Source: Epiperipatus broadwayi (lineage: Eukaryota; Onychophora; Udeonychophora; Euonychophora; Peripatidae). From it: a DNA stretch of 64,000 nucleotides. A program made the translations under genes and the position numbers. Where the stretch lies: NCBI GenBank assembly GCA_028023455.1, contig JAQFVV010000152.1, positions 498,001-562,000 of the forward strand, written 5' to 3'. The notes under the pieces were generated by a model. The model saw nothing but the letters and a program-made list of their open reading frames with translations. It was not told where the DNA came from and did not search any database. Within the stretch, counting starts at the first letter, position 1; every line of letters begins with the position of its first letter. Shown piece after piece: positions 58,651 through 64,000 of the stretch.

Positions 58651-61600
58651 ATTAAACAATGTAGATAAATTGTTTGGTAAAAAGTACGAAATATAGAAGG
58701 TAACAGAGTTGATAATGACTTGGGCTCAGTATGAATCACAATTTTTTAAATGATAGTTGCATAAAACTATTTTAAGAAATCTAATAATTAAAATAAATGA
58801 TCATGTCTATTAGTATACATATAAAATAGTAGAAATTATGTGAAAAAAATAAATAAAAAAAACAGTCCTAAAATCAATGAATACAAAGATAGTTGTATAA
58901 TAATAAAGATAAAAGTGTCATAGCAGGTTATAGAAAAGAAAATAACATCAGAAAGGGATTAAAAAATGAAGAAAATATAAAAGAGTGATAATTTTGTAAA
59001 TAATAATAATAATAATGACTGAATGGTTTAAAAATTACAAAAGATTTACAAATGAAAATAATCCTGCGATAAAAACCAGATTATAACTGAATAATAATTG
59101 AATTCTGAATGTGCTTATTATTAAAAGACATGGTAAACAAGTATGGCCATCCTATCTGCAAAAACAAACAAAAAGAAAGAAAAAAAAATTAAAGATGTAA
59201 GTACAAACATGTTCACTTATTTCAAAAATTTAGTTCGTTAGTAAATTATTTGACATTTTGAGATCTCTCATACAATATCTAACATATAATGAAAATAATG
59301 TTAATTAAAATCACAATTTAATAATGGTGTGATTGAAAGTAAACTTTAAAAGTAAAATAATTTTTAAATAAAAAAAATTGGTAATTAACAAATTTAATGG
59401 CATTAATTTTGAATGAAATTCTTAATAGCAGATCTTGTTTTTGTTTATAATTTTGAAATTCAAAATATACATTGATTTCATGGTCTTGACAGTGTCCTTT
59501 ATATTACAGAAACTATTGTAAATATTTTAGTTGTTATTGATTTCATAACTGATGTCAATGTTTTTCATGATGAAAAGGCCATTTATTGAATCACTAGTAC
59601 TATTTTTATTTAATAGATATATTTTGGGGGAAATGAAGAGGGGCTGCACATTTTTATTAAAGTGAACACTTTTTCAGTTTAATTTCTTTTTATAAATATC
59701 CTATCTTTAAGAACAATAATAAGATGGCTAAGATACACAGCCTTAATCTAACAATACAACTTTTGTTTTATGCAATAAAATATTTATAAAAGATTGATGT
59801 TAGTTTTGCAATTTTTGTTTTTATATTTATTTTTTGGTAAAAAAATGAATTTTCTGATTTTTATATGAATAGTAGGTAAATAATTGAATTGCTTGTCAAT
59901 AGTAAGAGATCATATGATGTTGAAGCACTGGGGTGACATAGTGAATTACAACCCATAGACCTCTTAGTTATCAAATTTATCATCCATATACTGCAGTAAA
60001 ATATTCATCATCTCAGTATTTTTAAAAAAATAACTATTTATATTATAATCAGTCATGTTTTTCACTTTATGATTTCAAGTAATAATATTCACTTTATGAT
60101 TTGTCAGTTAAATTATTTCAGTTATTTTTTTTTTCAGATCACTTTTTTTCCACATTTATTTCAGACTCCATTGCTGAATTTTCTATAGTTTTATTACTAA
60201 TAAATTTGGGCTAACAAAAATTAAGTAAATGAAATTAGTCTAAAAAATAAAATACCAAATTTGCAAAGAAAAAAAGACTAGTGAATAGAAATAAATAATC
60301 AAACCAACACAAAAAGAATTTTAATTAAAAATATTATTCTCCAAAAATATATATATTTAAGACATATTTCATTAAAACATAATTTCAAATAATAATATTT
60401 TGTAAAATGTTAAAATTCAACTTTTATTTACAGAAAAATAATAAAAACAATAAAAGAGTTATTAACAGATGTTTTTCTTTTTGACATAATTTTCTGCTAA
60501 AATGTTAATATATTCAAATAAAATCCAAATATAAACACTACATAATTATTAAAAAATAAATAATTAATAATTTTACAACAAATAAATAATTTTAATTTAA
60601 TTATATAAGTAAAACCTTGTATTGCATAAATGCAGAAAGTATTTTTGCTTCTTATAAAGAATAAAAACTTATTCCCAATTTCTCTCTATTTTGTTTTTCT
60701 GATTTTCAATTACTATTGATATCTAGATACTTTAATTAGAAATATCATATTATCAAAATTATGCAAAGTCTTTTTGGTTCATATTTGTATCAAGTGATTG
60801 AAACAGATTCTTATCATTAAGAGTATAAATTACCAATTGTAGCATCAAAAATTAATTTAGGTGAAAATTAATTAATAGATTAATACTCAGTTTTACTTCT
60901 ACAACCAATTCCTTAAAACACTGAAGAAAAATTCAAACCACTCCCATAGCATTTGTTTCAACAAAAACAGTTTTCTTCAAATGGCCTAATCACCCAATCT
61001 CAATCCTAATGTTTCAAATGTTTCTAGACAAATTATTACTAATTTAAATTATAGGCTCCATTACCAAAGTTTTCCACTTTCATATTATCAGTGTAATTGT
61101 CAGAACTATCAGATATTTATTATTCAAATTTGAGATCTTAATTTTTTTCAGTGAGATATTTTAATTAAATTTAAAAATGAAATACATCATGTAAATGGTA
61201 AATTATTCAATCACATAATCTTAACTTATTTTATTTTAGTTACACATTCTCTAGAAACAAATGTATTTTAAATGAGTGATATTAACATCCATTTTTAAAG
61301 ATCATAATCAATTAATGCAAGATATCAGAAGGACTGAAAATTACATGCTTTAAGTAAATCCGTCAGATTCAAATGGAAATAAAAGGTGGATGTTAAAATC
61401 ATTTATTTATAAAAAACTCTGAATGAAAGATTATGCATTTTAACAATTTATATATTATACAATATGCTTCATATTTAAATTTAATTAAAATATATATTAT
61501 TGAGAGTAAAAGTTTAATATTTTAAATCTGAAAAGTAATTGTCTGACGTTTGAAAATAATAAAATAAGTGACATCTAGACATCAGAGGGCTTTGAGAAGT

Positions 61601-61717
61601 GAAACTAATAATATGAATATAAATATTTAGTTTGCTTGGATTAGTAATTAATTACTTTGTAATTTCATATATTATTTTATTATAATGTTAGCTATAAATT
61701 ATTTTTGTCTTGTGAAT
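58651..61717. other. AT-rich intron, nothing recognised
   Basis: No frame, no repeat boundary noticed. Confidence 0.5.
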
Positions 61718-61732
61718 TATTAATTTATAATT

Positions 61733-61840
61733 TTTTTTTTCATATGTCATAGCATCGGCTGAGAGGCGAACCCACAACCATCTGCAACCAACTACTTGCT
61801 TGCAAGGTGGCTGTGATGCTCTCGGCTAATAATGCTTGAC
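61733..61840 (-). mobile_element. tRNA-derived SINE, copy 5
   Basis: 108 bp between exact 15-bp target duplications TATTAATTTATAATT at 61718-61732 and 61841-61855. Sequence is close to copy 2 (GTTGGTTGCAGATGGTTGTG on the minus strand). The A tail lies next to the left duplication. Confidence 0.9.
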
Positions 61841-61855
61841 TATTAATTTATAATT

Positions 61856-63280
61856 AAGTAATTGAATGGTTAGTTGCTTGGGAGATCATGAGATATTCAA
61901 TAATTAAATGAACGGTTGAATTTTGGTCAAGGGAGTTTTAGTTCTTGGGTCTGCATTCAACTTCTGCACTAAAATAATCTAATGGTTCATCACCCTGGAG
62001 GACATATAATTTTTGAGTACTGAAAGGAATAGATATGGGCTTTGATCAAGAGATCTTTAACTTTCCAATATAATACTTTATCATTGAATTAAACTAAGCA
62101 AAACAGTTTAAAACAATATGTAAACAAAAGTTTATTCCATTTATATAAGGACATGTTTTAACATATTTAACATTTATGCAAATATTTATTTATAGCTATA
62201 GAATGCTTGTGCATTTTTGTTATTTCTATAAATTTGAATTTTAAAGTATAAATTTAGATTTAATAATAATATTAAATTTTTTGCCTTAAACTGTTAATTG
62301 CTTTTATAAGAACTTGGCTTTTTATAAATATTTTCCTGCAGAAGTTTCAAACTACTTCACAGTTTATTCTTATCATTTTTAAAACTTTTTTGTAGAATAC
62401 TGTAATAAAAAGATTTTAAATATAAAAAGTAGCACAAATATTTATTTTATTTGCGTAAAAGTTTGTGTTTTTAATAACAGATAACATTTACATTTCATTT
62501 TGTATTCACTTGAGTTAAGATATTTAAAATTTCTAAAATATGAATAAAAAAAATTATGAATATAGTTTAAAGTTGCTAGTTATTCTAAGCAACGTATATA
62601 AATATATGTGTGTGTGTATAATAATTTTTAAAATCCAAAATAATTTTTAAAAACCTATGCTTACTTTTTAATAATGTCTTTTAATTTAATTAGTCAACTA
62701 ATTTGCAATATGTTATCACCCAGCTACCTTTAACAGGCGTAAATGTAATTATCTATGATAAATAATATTGAAGCTTGCAATGTTGTTATGTTTATACAAT
62801 CTTAAGAAACAATGGAAACGTATCCATCTATTGTTTCCATTTTCATCGGCTGAAATTATTTGGATGATGATATAATGCAAATTATGAATTAATTTAATTA
62901 AAAGATGATACTAGAAATTACCATAGGATTTTTTAAATTATTACACATTACATAAATGTTATATATGGTAATCAACCGATCCGGTCGTATCCAGAAAGAG
63001 CAGGAGGAACTCGGTTGAGAAAAATGCGTTTATATGAAAATTTGTTTGTTTTCAAATGTAAACTTCACTGAAATTAAAACCAAAATGAAAATATACTTAT
63101 CAATTTGATAAATAATAATAATATGAATGAATTTATTCTTAATAAATCTCTTAGGATACTAGGATAGATTTATATTATAATCTTAGTGTATTCTTTTGTA
63201 CATAAACGATATCGTACTATACAACAAGTAAAGAATTATAATACAAACAAAACATTAAAAGTATAAAACTAAACTAGTAA
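61856..63280. other. AT-rich intron with one palindromic patch
   Basis: 62800-62845 holds GAAACAATGGAAAC and TTGTTTCCATTTTC facing each other; 62970-63020 is a short GC-richer patch. Otherwise nothing. Confidence 0.45.
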
Positions 63281-63284
63281 ATAA

Positions 63285-63560
63285 ATAATCAATATTATGC
63301 CAAATTTGGAACTCAACCAGACTAGCCAAGAAAATACATTCTAAATCACTGCCAATGGTTTCATTGTTTCAAACAGATTTTTCAAGTGTAAAGAAGTACA
63401 AAATAACAATCTGTTTATACTAAACATTACCCACAATTCCATTTACCTCCCATACACCCTTAATATTAAAAGAACTTGAATTAATTGCTCCAGAATCATA
63501 AATTTTTAATGATAAGGATTCTTTAATTCTTTTTATTTTATTCTCTCAAAAAAGACAACC
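63285..63560 (-). pseudogene. Penelope family A, 3' end fragment (minus)
   Basis: The tail GGTTTCATTG-TTCAAGTGTAAAGAA and the end of the endonuclease (reverse of ATTACCCACAATTCCATTTACC) match A1-A3 with many changes. The fragment ends at AAGACAACCTTA, the same point in the endonuclease where the plus-strand copy at 63945 begins. Confidence 0.8.
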
Positions 63561-63585
63561 TTAATAGGTGACTTTAGCTAAAGTT

Positions 63586-63944
63586 AAAACAGGCAAAACT
63601 CACCATACGAATTGCTACACAGAGCAAGCTAGAGTAATCAATGGATGCCAGAAGGCTTGTGCAAAAAATCCCCATCTAGTGCCTAATCCAATATCCCCAG
63701 ACTAGTTTCTGGCTTGTGGCCTTCATCAGTGAGGAGCCTTGGATCTGAGAGCACTGCACCTGGATCTTAGGATCTAATGCAACTCTCCAGCAGCCACCTT
63801 TTCTCTCCACTTTATGCACAAGCTTTCTGGCATCCATTGATTATTCTAACTTGCTGTGTGTAGCAATCTGTACAGTGAGTTTTGCCTGTTCTAACAACAG
63901 TTATACACAAGCATGGGAGGTGGTGGTCATGTGATGTTTATTGG
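63586..63944. mobile_element. Short non-autonomous element, 359-bp copy
   Basis: Bounded by exact 13-bp duplications TTTAGCTAAAGTT at 63573-63585 and 63945-63957. Arms 63588-63663 and 63815-63890 are inverted over 76 bp with few mismatches. A tail of 54 bases follows the right arm (ACAACAGTT ... ATGTTTATTGG), which the left end lacks. The centre has TCTGGCTTGTGGCCTTCATC and GAGCACTGCACCTGGATCTT, conserved in the copy at 54356. No coding frame. Confidence 0.8.
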
Positions 63945-64000
63945 TTTAGCTAAAGTTGTCTTCTTTGAGAAAAATGAAATAAAAAGAATAATTAAAAAAT
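63945..64000 (+). pseudogene. Penelope family A, endonuclease fragment (plus), cut by the window end
   Basis: TTTAGCTAAAGTTGTCTTCT and TTTGAGAAAAATGAAAT match the EAKVVFFERNE block of family A. It is oriented opposite to the copy at 63285-63560, so the two form another inverted pair, later split by the 359-bp element. Confidence 0.75.

Overview
The window is very AT-rich, repeat-laden animal nuclear DNA. The only host gene recognised is a nitric oxide synthase (NOS) on the + strand. Two consecutive exons are visible: 2050-2192 (zinc-site CxxxxC motif) and 33127-33289 (heme-ligand WRNAPRC motif). The codon split across their junction rejoins as Arg, and they are separated by an intron of about 31 kb. 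Earlier NOS exons must lie left of the window. No later exon was seen up to 64000, so the next intron is probably also longer than 30 kb. The many Penelope-like elements with GIY-YIG endonuclease, the RTE-type LINEs, the Ty3/gypsy remnants and the very short tRNA-derived SINEs fit an invertebrate metazoan with large introns. I cannot name the phylum with confidence.

Layout. 1-2 kb: a tRNA-like SINE and a long compound (CTAT)n/(CTAC)n tract that ends just before the first NOS exon. 2.2-33.1 kb (large intron): a 370-bp foldback element; a third Penelope family fragment with inverted termini (4.7-5.6 kb); an LTR-retrotransposon remnant keeping primer-binding site, Gag and protease (8.6-11.8 kb); a head-to-head tRNA-like foldback (15.7-16.1 kb); a SINE; a Penelope RT fragment (17.7 kb); a decayed RTE LINE (22.6-23.7 kb); a five-piece inverted array of an unknown 330-360 bp repeat (24.1-25.4 kb); and two inverted copies of an unidentified LTR-like sequence (28.8-31.1 kb).

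33.3-41.4 kb (next intron) is a Penelope cluster. One nearly complete but broken family A copy is followed by an inverted pair of family A fragments. That pair is itself split, with a 13-bp target duplication, by an inverted pair of family B copies, one of which keeps an open reading frame from the RT YVDD box to the end of the endonuclease. 45.7-54.3 kb is a minus-strand RTE LINE interrupted by a SINE, by a decayed Ty3/gypsy element with both LTRs (which holds a fragment of another LINE), and by a 1.6-kb insertion I cannot identify. 54.3-55.0 and 63.6-63.9 kb carry two copies of an undescribed-looking short element with internal inverted arms and 13-14 bp target duplications.

Nothing here suggests genes working together beyond NOS. 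The interest lies in the nested transposons, in repeated inverted-pair architectures, and in several short non-autonomous families whose insertion boundaries can be read directly. There are no rRNA genes, CRISPR arrays or prokaryotic operons. All coordinates of decayed elements are approximate except where an exact duplication defines them.
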